Positions 1-13,072 of a stretch of 64,000 nt of DNA are shown here, in pieces; the first letter of the stretch is position 1, and every line of letters begins with the position of its first letter. The translations under genes and the position numbers were made by a program. The stretch lies in NCBI GenBank assembly GCA_016165875.1, contig JABBOT010000080.1, positions 8,972,172-9,036,171 on the forward strand, in the 5' to 3' direction. The DNA comes from Acanthopleura granulata. Its lineage: Eukaryota; Mollusca; Polyplacophora; Chitonida; Chitonidae. The notes beneath the pieces were generated by a model. It worked only from the letters and a program-made list of their open reading frames with translations, was not told the origin of the DNA and made no database searches.

Positions 1-90
1 ACAGACAACAGAGCAATGCGAGGTAAATCACACGCAGGTAACTTCCTCTCAGACTCAACCTCTATCTGTTGACCCCTATTGCTTTTATTC

Positions 91-557
91 ACAGCTCACA
101 CGCATCAATCAACAGTAGTCCAATACTGTTCCGAATTTCACCGACCTTGTCACATGGGACTTCAGTTCTTTCTCTCGGCAGTATCCCTTAAGACGGACTT
201 GATGTAAAATACTCATAATCCTCCCATACATAAACATAAACAAAGAGATCAGCTACAGAATCAGTGACTCTCTGTGTCAACCCATGGGATAACTTTCCCG
301 AAGTGTGTAATTGCTTTGGTGGAAAAGTTCACAGTGATTATCGAAATTTATCACCCGAATATCTGTTTCTGCTCTGCTTGTTCCTGGCTCCGATACAGAG
401 GACTATCCCATCGCCAGACGTTTACCGCCTGTAGTTTGTCTATCTCCTTACAGCCAACGATACTGTGAAACGCCGAAGGTGTGGAGCACTTGCCAGTATA
501 CCAATCTAACAGCACGGAATCTGACTTATCGAGTACTAGTCGTACCGGACACTCCAT
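91..557. repeat. Composite repeat block A, copy 1
   Basis: First of three diverged direct copies (others near 2432 and 6408). Shared landmarks are a pyrimidine-rich lead ending in cacagctca, a stretch reading gtgtaattgctttggtgg, a segment cgaaatttatcacccgaat and gacgtttaccgcctgtagt. No intact reading frame. Origin unknown; it behaves like an old non-autonomous element or a decayed segmental duplication. Confidence 0.6.
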
Positions 558-889
558 TTGATTTTAGCCGAACATGAACCTTTCAATCTTCAAAAGTAAC
601 TGTATTATTGTATGAGACAAATTATGGAAAACTGAAATTCGGCTGTCTGCTTGCACCAGCATATTCTAGGACAAATTCTCACAGACTCTAAATCACCACT
701 ATATAATTTTAATAGTAAAAACACTACACATTTTACCTGTAAGGAAAAGGCAATACCAAAGAGGAAGAGGAAGCCATTGCTTGTGACCAACACCGACGGA
801 TCCTTAACTGTAACACATGGCCGTTTGGTGATATACATATATATGTATATACCTCACCGGTAAAATAGGCTTAAAGAAAAACTACGTAT

Positions 890-1320
890 TTTTGCTCACC
901 CGACTGAGGTTAAGCCCTAGAAATGCCTTCTACTGGCGTCCGAATCCTGGTCGGCATTGAATGCTCCACGCGCATGCTCTCCATCAGTTTCACATTTTAG
1001 GGTGCCTTCAATTTCTCCCATGACGACTTTACCTCTGACTTGATGTGCCGTTCTCGAAGTCATAAAACATTCTTCACGATGACGTTTAAAGAAGTGGCTT
1101 CAGTAAACACAATTTTACTTCAGTTCGGTATCGATTTGGCTCCGTGCGATTTTCGTGCCTTTAGTCCACATGAGGAAGATCCCGATAACAATTACGTCTT
1201 AACCAGTGTCGATTATTGCCTGTAAATTCTTGTCAACAAGTCACGTAACATCGTCCTCTCCGTCACGGACAGGGGGGTTTGATTTACTCCACCTGTTAAC
1301 AGGTTTAGAATTTGAATATT
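890..1320 (+). repeat. Composite repeat block B, copy 1; possible mariner transposase trace
   Basis: Related to 5310-5640 and, more weakly, 6890-7010. The best-kept part is ggtatcgatttggctccgtg near 1126. In the + frame this region reads ...IDLAPCDFRAF..., which resembles the DLAPCDF motif of mariner-family transposases. The match is one short motif in a decayed frame, so the mariner link is only suggestive. Confidence 0.45.
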
Positions 1321-1549
1321 TTTTATGTAAATTGTATATGCTGCTATAAATTTAGGGATTGGTTATCCATTTATTTCAGTTTGATTTCTGTTTCCACGAA
1401 AACGAATAATGACTAAATCAGAAAACATTTACGTCCGGGGAGCAGGCCATGTTAACCAGCATCAGTCATTTCCTTTAAATTATTCCCAAGAAATCACGTG
1501 GACATAATCCTTTTCATCTGACAAGGTGGCATCATGTAGTTTATTCTGT

Positions 1550-1750
1550 TTAGGTTTATAATTTGAGTATATTTAAACGTATTTAAATTAAAAGTTGCTA
1601 CCATTTGGTTTTCGTTTCGGCGATAAGGGCGTTAGACCATCACATATATTAAGTGAAGAAAGTAAGCAGTGATTTAGCAGTTGAAGGCGCTAGTCTTTTA
1701 ATCGCTAGGATACAAGGGACTGTCGCTATGTTATAGGAAAGCTTTGTGAA
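1550..1750. repeat. Composite repeat block C, copy 1
   Basis: Matches 5640-5822: both contain tttggttttcgttt, a segment like gtgatttagcagttgaaggcgc, and gaaagctttgtgaaact. The middle looks vaguely like a tRNA A-box and anticodon arm, but no clear B-box follows, so I do not call a tRNA. Confidence 0.5.
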
Positions 1751-2431
1751 ACTAACAATGAATAAGATTAACTATACGCAAAACACCAACCCGTAAATTA
1801 CTTAAACAGAAAGCTTAAAAAACTTCACATTTTATTTTTGTAATGTAAGATAACCGAGATATCGCAGTTCAACGTAAGCAAAAAGGCCCAGGTAAGGAAA
1901 ATCGAACCTGCTCTCAATTTTATCCAATCAAGGGCGAGATATTTCTACCATCCGAGAAGGCTTTCGTTTCTGTTCTGACATCACCCATTCCTAGTTCATC
2001 ATTTTGCCATGAAAAAGTAGTGTTAAATCAGCTGTTTTCGTTCTGATTACTTGAGAATTCTAATACAGTTTAAAGCCCTTTCTGACGAGAGACTGGTAGT
2101 GCAATATGTCTGGGGTTGTTCCGCGAGGTCAGAACCAGGAGCCCACAATGCGTGGTCCTCAGTTGTAACAATAAAGGGTGACCGTACTTCACACACAAAG
2201 GAGTGTCTTACCGTAAATACTGAAATGCGTAAAGAGTATGGGTGACGCGGCATGGGAGTGGAGTATCCCATGGGCTCGTAAGAATTCCAGATTAAAAGGT
2301 GATTTATAGAGTTACCAAGCACGCCATAAAGATATGCTAACGCACCTTTAGGTCTGTATGGAACTTAGGTAATACTTTTTGTTGTCTTTTCTTTTAACCT
2401 TTATCCGTTTTTCCCTTCTTACACTTCATTC

Positions 2432-2950
2432 CAGCTCACAAGGGTTAATCAGCGGTGATCCAATACGCTCCAGATTTTACCGATCCATGTTCCTTCTTTT
2501 GGGTCGTATCTGGCAATTCTCTTAAGGGCCGACATGGTCTGGGTTTCGCACAATGCCCACATACCACAAACACCAGCCATGAGATCAGCAATAGAATCAG
2601 TGCTTAGATCAGCAATAGAATCAGTACTTCGGGATAACATCCCGAAGTATATAATTGCCTTGGTCGAAGAGTTCACATTACTAATCGAAATTCATCACCC
2701 TAATAACTGTTTCTCTTCTGCTTGTTTCTGGTTCGGGATATCGGGGACTAACATGACGTCAGCGGTTTACCGCCTGAAGTTTGTTCTGTCTCCAGGCCTA
2801 CAACAAGAACACAGGGAACAGTGAAGAGGTTGAACGTTTGCCAGTATACCAACCGGACTCGGTATCCAGGTGCTTTGTTTTGGTGCCTGATAAATGCAAA
2901 TATGGAATCTGATTCATCGGGTACTAGTTGTATCAGAAACTCAATTTCAT
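2432..2950. repeat. Composite repeat block A, copy 2
   Basis: Second direct copy of block A, with an internal duplication agatcagcaatagaatcagt x2 near 2581-2620. On the minus strand a short stretch reads RYDPKEGTW, like a single kelch-repeat strand, but the other two copies do not keep it, so a kelch pseudogene origin is only a weak possibility. Confidence 0.6.
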
Positions 2951-4316
2951 TTGTGTCGACGACGAATCTTTCCAATCTTATATATAATAAATGCTTTGTA
3001 ATTTAGACAATAAATTTGCGCAACTCAATTTCTAACGTTCATTCTCAAATTCTCGCTATTGTTCATAGTGCGATTTGGCTATATTTTGTCCCAGATGCAC
3101 ATTGTGTGTAATTCAATAAAGACTATTCAATTTATTGGTCAAATTGAGTGCACTTCATTGAAAAACATTTGAAAGGTATCTCACACTTAAAAGAAATATA
3201 TTAAGTGTACATAGTGTTTTGCAGCAGGGTTATTGCGAGATCATATACAACACCGTGTCACGCGTCTTTCCGTCACAGGCACCATGTTAGGTAATGTTTT
3301 TTTTCTCGCAGACATATTTTTAAGACACACTGGATTAACAGGATATGATCTCGAAGCAATCATTTTATGAAATTCTGGAACATCGACGAGCTGTCAAAGC
3401 AGGGCTGTGTGACAATTTGCCTTCCGTGTTAACTCTCACTCCATGTATGGTGTTCCAGGTGTGGAACACATTGGAAGATCATTAAGCATGCACTGTTCTG
3501 GAAGACTCACCGATGCCTTTTTAAAATTCTTTTCAACGGGTGAAATTCTTTCCAACTGTCGAATTCTATGAGTGTCCGTTGAGGCCCACGTAGGTTGTCA
3601 ACGACCCCACATCTGTATGTTTCGCTTGAAGCTCTTCATTTCAAGGTCCATTCGGTGAAAGATGTTCATTGAGTGGTGTAATGAGCTGTTAGTTGCCGAA
3701 TGCTTCGTGTGACGTAACCTGTGACATCATTATCAGTAAACGCCACCTCAGAATCCAGTTTTCCAGATGTACCTTACTAGGTTTTAAAAAAATGGGAAAC
3801 AAAAAATTCCACCTCTCTCGACAGACGGTAATTGTCTCTCATCTGACACGTTTTATGTTAGTGAGGCTGTACGTTTAATAATAAGCCCAGCACATAAAAT
3901 AATACCTCATCGATGATAAAGTGCGTCATTCTCATGCTGTAAAGGCCAATAAATCTCCAAAACTGTCGGGTCCCTACTGATTTTCCTCTCCGCGTTGAAG
4001 ACATCTTCCTTTTATATCTGACCACGTCCCGCTGCGTTTCAGTGCAAACAGACATTCCATTAGCACCCGACGCCCTAGACTGCACTAGTACTTTGCCGAC
4101 ACTAACATAATGTCGGCTTTGGTGGACAGCGGGTTTCTAGCCAGTTTCTTTTCAGAAACTCAATTCCAACAAACCAGAAAACTCTATAGTTTCATCACCA
4201 GTGTATTAAAAAGAACTCAGTTTATTTCCTGAAAACTCAATACAAAATATGTCCAAAGTCCAGATTTTCCAGCATTTCTCTTCCTGGTTACTACAAAGTG
4301 GCGAGAAATATTCCTG
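2951..4316. other. No gene seen
   Basis: Spacer between repeat blocks. Short open frames on both strands lack recognisable motifs or splice context. Confidence 0.4.
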
Positions 4317-4476
4317 TCGAAAGGTTGGTCTGGCCACAAGCGATCAGCCCTTGGGCTAAGAGGTCCCGAGCTCAAATCCACCTCTAGCTGATCCGTCTCA
4401 GGCATTAAGTTGAAGGAGGTTTGCCCGATGCATAGTTGAGGTGAAAAAAAGTCGGCCACTAAAAAAAAAAAAAAAA
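4317..4476 (+). mobile_element. tRNA-derived SINE with poly(A) tail
   Basis: The head reads like a tRNA: ggtctggccacaagcgatc followed by a B-box-like gagctcaaatcc. After a short body it ends in an A-run at about 4460-4476. The head and tail differ from the abundant (AAATA)n SINE elsewhere in the window, so this is a separate family. Confidence 0.5.
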
Positions 4477-5309
4477 ATCCTGCAACGCTTATTAGCAGAA
4501 TAAATTGCATACAATCGTCACAACTTAGCTACTCAGCTGGTGACCCCATTTCGCAATGTTAGCCGTCTGAAGTGTCGTCACATTTCCTGGGAGCACCCCT
4601 GCATCATCGGTGATAAAAAATAAACTGTGTCAAAATGTTGCTAATGTACGTGACCAAGCAAAACTTTCAAAAATACAAATTAAAAGCAAAACGCCAGATA
4701 CCCAATTGAAGAGAATCACCTTTGCTTTGTTTTCAAACGGCCGAGCTGGGAAGTTTGAAAAGGCGAACTTCATGGCCGGAACAACGCTGTTCGGCTTTCA
4801 GCACACATTCTCGTAGCTTCGCTTCCGCCTGCATGCATAGGTGTCAGCATTAGCTGGCTGTAGACATCAGGGAATATCTCTAACACAATAGGGTATTTGG
4901 AACAGATTCTTTGTGCCGATATGGGGAAGACATTTTCTTTATAAGTCTGGCTTCGCTACCGGGAAATTTTGCCGCATCTTCTCATTCTCAGGCATTGGTT
5001 GTGCCGAGGCGGTTTCCTTCCCAACTCACCCGAACGAATTACGGCAGTCTCCTGCCAAGTACGTAAGCATTATAAAACGGGTAGCCGTTGTAAATTCCAT
5101 GCATCAAAATCTATGACTGTCCTGTTGAAACAAAGTACTTAAATTTAACACTTAAAATAACCTCAAATTACGATTTATTGCTCCGATATCTACCCATTCA
5201 CCATAAGTACCCCCACTAACAATTCTGCTACAAGCCATAAAATCCCAGTGATATGAAGCTTCAAGATCTAATCCTGTGAGATCTCTCGGTACGGCCATAT
5301 ATACTTGAA

Positions 5310-5822
5310 GACAAACAAGGTATAATTGCACACCCGTCTGAGGCCAAGTCCTACAAATAATCTGTGTTGTCAGTAATTCGGGTTCTCCATTAAAAGCTTC
5401 AAGCGCGTGCTTCCTCAACGGTTCCAGATCTTACGATGGCTACAATGTCTCCCCTCAAGTTTTCGCCTCTGACATGACAGGCCGTTCTCGAAGACATAAA
5501 AAAGGATGGAGTTTAGAAAAGCGGCTTCAGCAAACATAATTTTGCCTCAAATCGGTATCGATTTGGCTTCGTGCGATTTCAGTGCGGTTAACCCACATGA
5601 ACCTGCAGATCGTAACGGATTTATAATTTGAATAGTATTTAATATCAATTGTTGTTGGAAGTTCTGTTAATTTGGTTTTCGTTTCAACGATGTGGGTATG
5701 CAAATTGGACAATCACATATAAGTAAGGAGTGATTTAGTAGTTAAAGGCGCTAGCCTTTCAACCACTGGGACACAAGAGGTGGGTTGGTTCTTGTTGCAA
5801 CGTAACGAAAGCTTTGTGAAAC
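5310..5822 (+). repeat. Composite repeat blocks B and C, copy 2
   Basis: Blocks B (to about 5640) and C (to 5822) are contiguous here. Shared sequences are ggtatcgatttggcttcgtg, tttggttttcgttt and gaaagctttgtgaaact. The B frame reads IDLASCDF in place of IDLAPCDF in copy 1. Confidence 0.5.
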
Positions 5823-6022
5823 TGGCTCCAGAAAACTATCGGAATCTGTATATGTGCAGGGATTAGATGTTTTCATATAGATAAACTACACGCTATTGCA
5901 CATACAACAGTGAATCACTTCAGCTATACATCCACATGTGAATTGCTTAAGGTACAAATCTATAGACAAACTCTTTAGTGAAAACAAAGATAATCGTCCA
6001 CCAAGGTAAAGACTATTACCTC

Positions 6023-6024
6023 AT

Positions 6025-6055
<31 letters not shown>

Positions 6056-6190
6056 CTTATTTACTTGATTATCGTTTTAAACCATATTCAAGAATATTTC
6101 ACTTACACGACGGCGGTGAGCATTATGATGGGACGCCGGGCAGAACGTGAGGAAAACCTATGATCATCCGAAGCTGCCAATCAGTTAGAC
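6023..6190 (-). mobile_element. SINE-1 copy, truncated, with (TTTA)n tail
   Basis: A run of about 10 tttat units at 6023-6065 is the reverse complement of the SINE tail. It is followed by the conserved tail domain (caagaatatttcacttacac) and the conserved body (gagcattatgatgggacgcc). The tRNA-like head is missing. Confidence 0.75.
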
Positions 6191-6407
6191 CTCTCAAGGG
6201 AAAGTGGTCGTTGTCAATTCGCCAGCAAAACCCAGAAGCGCTTTTTAATCATATCATCCTTTACATTATTGTCATCTGTAATTTCTTATTTCATTTCCTC
6301 AGAGGAGACCTTTGTCTGCCGGATAACTGAGGAGCACAAAGTAATTCATACGCAGATGTGAACCTCACAGGCTTAAACTGTATTCGTTTATCCCTTTTTG
6401 CAGTTCA

Positions 6408-6830
6408 TCACAGCTCATAAGAATTAATCGACACTAATCCAGTACTGCTCCGGATTTTCCCGATCTCACTACATGGGATGTCTCTTCATTCTCTGGGACT
6501 GTATATGGCAGTTCCTTTGAGATTAACTTCCTCTGGATTTCGCATCATCCTCTCATACCAGACACATCAGTGATGGGATCGGCAATAGAGTCACTGATTA
6601 TCTCGGTCAGTCCATACGATAACATCCCGGAAGTATGTAATTGCCTTGGTGGAAGAGTCCACATTAATAATCGAAATTTATCATCCGAATGACTGTTTCT
6701 GCTCCGCTTGTTTCTATAGTTCGGGATACCGGGAACTACCATAGCGCCTGACGTTTACCACCTGTAGTTAGTCCGTCTCCAGGCTTCAAACAGGGCTGCA
6801 AACTCTGAAGATGTTGAATGTTTGCCAGTA
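6408..6830. repeat. Composite repeat block A, copy 3
   Basis: Third direct copy of block A; carries cagctcataag, agtatgtaattgccttggtgg and cgtttaccacctgtagt. Confidence 0.6.
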
Positions 6831-6889
6831 CTAAGTATGTTATAATTGTAGTTTCAGTTTTATGATGCATGGTATAGAAAGCTCAAACA

Positions 6890-7010
6890 TATAATACTGT
6901 AAGATCTTTCTGTACAGCCTTATATACTTGAAAAAATACGAATAATTGCTCCCCCGTCTGAGGTCAAGCCGTATAGATCAGTCAGTGGTAGCAGTAATTG
7001 GGGTTCTCCA
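6890..7010. repeat. Composite repeat block B fragment, copy 3
   Basis: Similar to 5290-5400: both run from a tatacttga segment through cccgtctgagg to an aattggggttctcca-type end. Confidence 0.4.
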
Positions 7011-7354
7011 CTGATAGCAGTTATTATTATTTTTACAGTTATATCAAACTTACTTCAGGTCTAGCCTATATACGTCGAGGCATCTCCTATCTTCAGCAGA
7101 TTTCAGCATTTTTTAGCAGAAATGCCATCGAATTCACTCTCTGTTTGGCTAAGTTTTCACCATTGCTACTCACCAATAAAACATGGCTGTCATTTGATGC
7201 GTGATACATAACCTACAGTTGTGTTTAACGCCAAAGCAACACGTCTTTTATACGAAGTATGACTTAACTCAGTAATACTGAATATCCCTTATTTATGTAC
7301 ACCTGGTGCAGAGAACAAGAAAACAAATTAAACGTACCGTAAAATAGGTTGTCT

Positions 7355-7570
7355 TTATTCGGTAATATGTATCACGGCATCTGGATCAATCGTGGGCCAC
7401 AGTGTGAACAAATATACCTTCCAATCAGTTTTCGCGTTTAACGGTGCTCCAACGCCGACGTTACGGTCATTCAAGACCTGTGCAAGATGACGGGAATCAG
7501 AAGGTATTTTTATATTTCCTGATATCATATCAAAGAACATTCTAAAATTGACAGCAGCTGGAACCGACAT
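7355..7570 (-). CDS. Unrecognised 71-codon open frame or terminal exon
   Basis: On the minus strand an ATG at 7570 opens a 71-codon frame ending in TAA at 7355-7357. A second reading is a terminal exon, because TTCCAG at 7560-7565 would serve as a splice acceptor. The protein has a coding-like composition (segments such as SRHLAQVLNDRNVGVGAPLN and TDWKVYLFTLWP) but I recognise no family. The stop codon overlaps AATAAA, which fits the end of a transcript. No upstream exon was found between here and the SEL1L3 stop at 12042. It could also be a spurious frame in the 3' flank of SEL1L3. Confidence 0.35.
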   Translation of the reverse strand: MSVPAAVNFRMFFDMISGNIKIPSDSRHLAQVLNDRNVGVGAPLNAKTDWKVYLFTLWPTIDPDAVIHITE

Positions 7571-7899
7571 TATGACAAGGAAATAGTATTTTACACATCC
7601 CGATGTAACTCGAAGATGCTTAACGGTATATACTATACAACAGAATTCATAACCCAACAGCAATGACGGACACTGCAGGTATCGGCGCAATTATGCAAAA
7701 TGAAAATGTACACATTAATAACAATAACTCGCTAAATCTGAACACCTCAAACGATAAACAGAATGGCAGATAAATGCAACTACACGGAAAAGATTGATAA
7801 CAAGTGTTTTTCCCATAAGACAACAGGCCAAAAACCTGCGTACGACATTCATGTGAATTTGTGTGCACCTCTTGCACATCAAGGTACCACTAAGTTTTA

Positions 7900-10148
7900 T
7901 GGGTAGAAAAGCTTAGGTTAAGTTACTTATACTCTGGCCGGAATGCAACATGAAAGAGTAGAACAAAAGAAATAATGAAATACCAGCGTATTATCAGCTG
8001 TAAACTCTAAACAGAATAAGGGAAACAAAGCTTATATACATGTATATAATGTATGATGAAAGTTGATTTCAAAATATGCAACATCCTTTCCAGTTTAGCC
8101 TTCAAGCCCTAGGCAGGATCACGAAGCTGTCTTACACCAAAGTCAGCCTTTGTCTTAACTTGTGCTACTACTTTCTGATGTTACATTTAATCCTTGCTAC
8201 TTTCAATATGTTATGAAACCCCAAGATAATCCCTATGTGCTGAAGCAAAAATCTGCAAGGTAAGTCACAATTTTTGCGCAGCAAACTGATTTGAAGTTAA
8301 GACTACATGTAAATCTGACTTAAATCTGAGACAGCTTTCTGATCTAGAGGCCAGAATGGAAAGAGAAAGCAAAGATCAGAACATGGCCTGCACATCTCAG
8401 AACAAGAAGGAACTATCGAAAGCAAACCTGCGGACTAGAACAAAGGACGGCATAGTCGCCAAAACAATAAATAACAAATCTAAAAGAAATAAATATAATT
8501 GGAGGTAAACTAATGGACTGAACCGACGCACGCTTATGGTTTATGGTTCACAAATAAAACACGAGAAAATCAATACCCTGTTAATATGTCTTAATTTTTG
8601 TTCTGTAATTCACATGATATAGCTATGATTTCTAAAAACCTTTTTCATGTACGACTGTTTAAAGATCATACAGAATACAGTTCACAAACATCTTCAAAGC
8701 TCAAAATCTCTGACTAATAACGTAGATAGTAGGAGAATTATCAAGGATTGGATATAGTTAAAACTGTATTGGAGTGAATCATCTGATAATGACGTCATCA
8801 GTCTCGTGTTTTGTTTTACTGCGATACGTCACATATCTTTATTTCGTAATTTAAGAGGCAAAACCAAAAATGTTATGTAAAGATAATGCATAAATCATAT
8901 TCATATAATCACAACCTAAAATCTAGGCTAAGAAAAAGATAACAGATAACAAAAGAAAAACAGTCGACATAATAAATAAAAACTAAATAAAATAGGAGAA
9001 CTGGATTTCGCAAATATACATCTATAAAACAGAAAGCCTAAATAAATACTAACAAAAAAGCTGTCAGGGTAGATGAACTTTTCACCGATGTAAGATCCTA
9101 TGTAATAAGTCACATAGGGGACACAGAACAAAACTGGAACATATAAGTGCGTGTGAATATCGAAAACATAAGGGAATCTGGAAAAGCCTTGAGCAATACG
9201 CTTAATTACACAACAAATTCCATGGATTTCTTAATGAAATATTTGGCAGTCGTTGTATTCACACATTCTTTTAATAAACACATTTCACCTCTCAACATAT
9301 AAGAAAACTATGGAAGCCCTATTTCCAGAACATTTAAATGAATGAGCAAATGGTGTTCAAGATTCGAAACTTCTAAAACGACAGATTTCTAAATTTTCTG
9401 CAAACTTCTATATAGCAAAGTATTTGACATTTAGTATCTTCTATAAGCAGACAGCTCCGGTATGGTCAAAGGTTTAACATACATGTATAAAGGATCTGGG
9501 CATACATAACGCAAGTGTATTTGAAACGACATAGTCTTGCAACTCTGCTGAACAGCCGATTTCACTTTTGGACAGTAATACAAGGGCATAAACCAATAAT
9601 TTTAATAATTAAGGAAATAAATCTTTCAGAATCAAAACAGATCTCAGGTGAAAGGGTTTAGAGGATATGTAATATATGCATATGTTTAACTTTTGCCTCT
9701 TTCTTAATTTCTGTGTTTTTTCGTAAAATTCTGTACAGTCAAGATAAATTTCTATATACCAGTGTATATGTACAGTTGTAGGAATGAAAAATCTTCACCC
9801 AGTAACAGGGGAGACTTCAGTCTGCTCTTTCAAACATTTAACATCTCTAAGGCTATTCTGTTACCAGTATAGGAGATTAACGGTAAGCACATGTAATCAG
9901 TCACAAGGTTATTCACGTTAAAATCGCCAACAAGATTCTTGAAAACAAAAATTGTGCATCATGATTTTAGTTTCTTGAGTTTCCTATGATTTGATATTGT
10001 GGCCTACCAACATATATAAAGATAAATGTATATGTGTGGTTTAAAATCTAAAACGTTCATCAGTGAATTAAAACCGAATTAATATATGACCCCTGACACT
10101 GTTCAGGCCATCACTGACAACTACTGACTAAAATTCATTACGCTTAAA
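7900..10148. other. AT-rich sequence without a gene
   Basis: Downstream flank of the SEL1L3-like gene. I see no coding exon, repeat or tRNA here; part may be distal 3' UTR. Confidence 0.4.
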
Positions 10149-10338
10149 CTAAATGACCTAAAATTGGGTTGTTTGCTCACTTTCCTGATTCTGAGAGAAC
10201 TCTTGATTTTAGGTGTTTTGAGATTTGTTTGAGAAGTAAGATAATATTCCACTTGAAAAAAAATTTCAATTTCACCACCAAAAAACAATACTTTGTGACA
10301 TTTATTTGTCACTAAAAATGTATTTTAGCTCATTTAGA
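10149..10338 (+). mobile_element. MITE family 2, copy 1
   Basis: The ends are inverted repeats: ctaaatgacctaaaatt on the left and the reverse complement of attttagctcatttag on the right. The interior shares taggtgttttgag with copies at 32036 and 41518. About 190 bp, no coding capacity, so a non-autonomous DNA element. Confidence 0.65.
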
Positions 10339-11383
10339 GTACCTGATGTCTTGATGGTTCCACCCAGACGCCATCCCTGATGGCAACGGAAGAGTCCAGC
10401 TTAATACAGCAAACATTCACATAACATTTAGGTCAACAGCTGAATCCAAAGAGCAATGACAACGATAAACCTGACATAATGAACTTGAGTCTCATCGCAA
10501 AGTAATTACTCCTATTCTTCCTGGATTTGCTTTCAGAGTTATAAAATCGTAAAAGGCTGGTTTAAGACAACACAAATTTACATGTACATGTTTGAATGCA
10601 CAACACCATAATAGCCTTCTATTGTGCACGATTCAATTCAATTGTTCGAATTAACATATTATACATTTTTATGACATGATATACATTTAACATATTTCTA
10701 TTATTAAATATCTTGTTCAACAAAGTCATCCATGTCATGGCATCGTAAACACAAACCATCATAAAGCTAAAAAGAAAGAAAAAAAACAATCTTCTCAGAA
10801 AACAATCATGTAAATTTGTTCTGAAATACTTTGGTTGAACATGTAAAAAGTTCTGAAGTTAAATACCAAATATGGAAGTATTTTCCCACAAACATTCACA
10901 TGAATAATAATGAATAATCATGAGATTTTGTTCCAGTCACTTTCATGTTCCACTCCTATACCACATCAAATAAACAATCAGTAACCATTTCTCATTACTC
11001 AAAAAGAAAAACAACAAATGCCGTATGAACATGAAATTATTTAAACATAAGAGTCTGTACATTGATGAATATAATTAGAATCTTAACAACGAGCAGATCA
11101 CAAATATGCTTTCACTACTCCATAGATGAATGTGTTATGTATATATGTAAAGAGAAGACTGAATCATTGCACAAAAGTTTGTATGCATAGTTTATCAAAT
11201 CGGAGGCTTTTCAAACATTTTAAACATATTTTGTATGCAAGTACTTCAGTCCTGGCATACTATAACAATAAATTTGGTAAATATTCAAGTTTATCAAAGT
11301 ACAACTACATAAAATACTGTGAACACTGTACCCACAGGAAATTAGGATTTGCATGAACAGGTATACATAATTCCTTTCCTAGT

Positions 11384-11389
11384 TTTATT
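11384..11389 (-). terminator. Candidate poly(A) signal, SEL1L3 distal
   Basis: AATAAA on the minus strand about 650 bases past the stop of the SEL1L3-like gene. It is one of two candidates and is not distinguished by sequence alone. Confidence 0.25.
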
Positions 11390-11793
11390 TCTTACATGTT
11401 CACGGTTTTAAAAAATACAGACATACTGATATAATTAAAGGCAGATATCATCAGATCTAACAACATCCGGAATTGTAAGTCAAAAATGTCAAGATCAATT
11501 TCCCTAGCAGTGAAAAACCTTCCCTGCTATGAAACTTAGATTTACAATCGACTCTTTCACCACTACAACAACTATTTTAAGTAGACATCCTCTTAGAAAT
11601 AAAATCTCTTTTTTTTTGAGGCCTTAAATCAAAACACTTGTAGTTACATTTTCTTTTTCATATATTTAAAAAATTGCACATATTTCTGTGCAAGTTATTT
11701 CTGTGCAAGTGTGTAAAAACCGCACGTACATGCTGTTCCAAATTAATCAACATGCTTTCAAGTTGCTAACTAAATGTCGTTTTTCAGGCATGT

Positions 11794-11799
11794 TTTATT
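11794..11799 (-). terminator. Candidate poly(A) signal, SEL1L3 proximal
   Basis: AATAAA on the minus strand about 245 bases past the stop at 12042. It is the first canonical signal after the stop, so it is the simplest 3' end. Confidence 0.35.
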
Positions 11800-12041
11800 T
11801 TCCACACCACATTTTACCTCCAAGAATACAGATTACAACCAGAGTTTTGGCCAACATATAAAAAGAAAACAGGAAATGTTTACACTCCTGTTCAACAAGA
11901 AAATGAGATATACATAAACACATTTCTGTTTTAAAACTGTTTGTCATCTGCGTGATGAAGATGGAAGGTTTATGAGACCGGAAGAGTCTTTTCATAACAA
12001 AGTAGATATAGGTGTATATCAGAAAATGAACAGTGTGATCG

Positions 12042-13072
12042 CTACACTGTGTCTGGAGTTACCTCCCCTGATGTCATGGTGGCTGGGTTTCTCAAACCTT
12101 TAAAATAACTATAGACAGAGAGCAGTGTTGCTGAGGTAACAACTGTTATTCCTATTACTGATGACACCTGAAAAAGGAAGGAAAAATCTCAGAAAAATGA
12201 GCACAAAACACCTATTCTGTTCACAAGTTTAAACTAATAACTTAAATTCACACTTCAATTTTAAGCTTAACCTGACATCATACTGGTACAAATATGTATG
12301 GTCAAAACGTGTGAAAATTCTAACACATGGTATCACTTAAACAGACCACAGAGTGTCAACCTATAAGGACCATTACATCAGTCCTCAACTACATCTTTTT
12401 TCCATTGATGATGTTCAAAAAAAATTAACAGCTTATCAGGCTAGCGCAGTGTAATGACCCAGAAGCTTCCTACTAATCCGGTTCATGTGATTTCAAGTCC
12501 AGCTCATGCTGGCTTCCTTTTTGGCCATACATTGGAAGGTCTGCCAGCAACCTGAGCATCGCCGTTGGTTTCCCCCAGACTCTGCCCAGTTTCCTCCCAC
12601 CATGATGCTGGCCGCCATCATATAAGTGAAATACTCTTGAGTACGACGTAAAACACCAATCAAATAAATAAATAAATATAAACTAACACATCACCAAAGC
12701 ATTTGGGACTGAATCTAAAGAGCCAGTTTTCTGATTCAAACACACATATTATATGAATTTTCAAACTAAAGAAGTTACAATTAAAACAACTGACAAGTGC
12801 TATGTTAAAATACGTGTATCACACTTAGGCCTAAAGACGACACATTAAAAGTGATTAAAATTTCGACTTCAATCAAAAAACCCCATCGCAAAATCTGCCT
12901 GTGAAGTTACATGTACATGGGCCATTTCTCCAGCTATTCTGAGATTTTCCTCCTGGTTCTGCGACTTACCGTCATCCACATCCTGTAGCGAGTCCACGCC
13001 TCTAGCAGCTGAATCCTCCAGAGGGCGAGGCTACAAGGGAGGTAAGCTTCCGTCTTCGGAGATTCCTTACAC
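12042..13072 (-). CDS. SEL1L3: SEL1L3-like exons 24-25: C-terminal membrane segment
   Basis: Exon 24 is 12970-13072 and exon 25 is 12042-12167, ending in TAG. Exon 24 reads RCKESPKTEAYLPCSLALWR, comparable to the Cys-containing segment before the membrane span in vertebrate SEL1L3. Exon 25 encodes a hydrophobic run VIGITVVTSATLLSVYSYF followed by a short tail of about 19 residues, so a type I membrane topology is likely. Confidence 0.85.

Noticed and set aside
2449..2676. Kelch-family pseudogene from RYDPKEGTW
   Set aside because: A single nine-residue match, not kept in the two other copies of the repeat.
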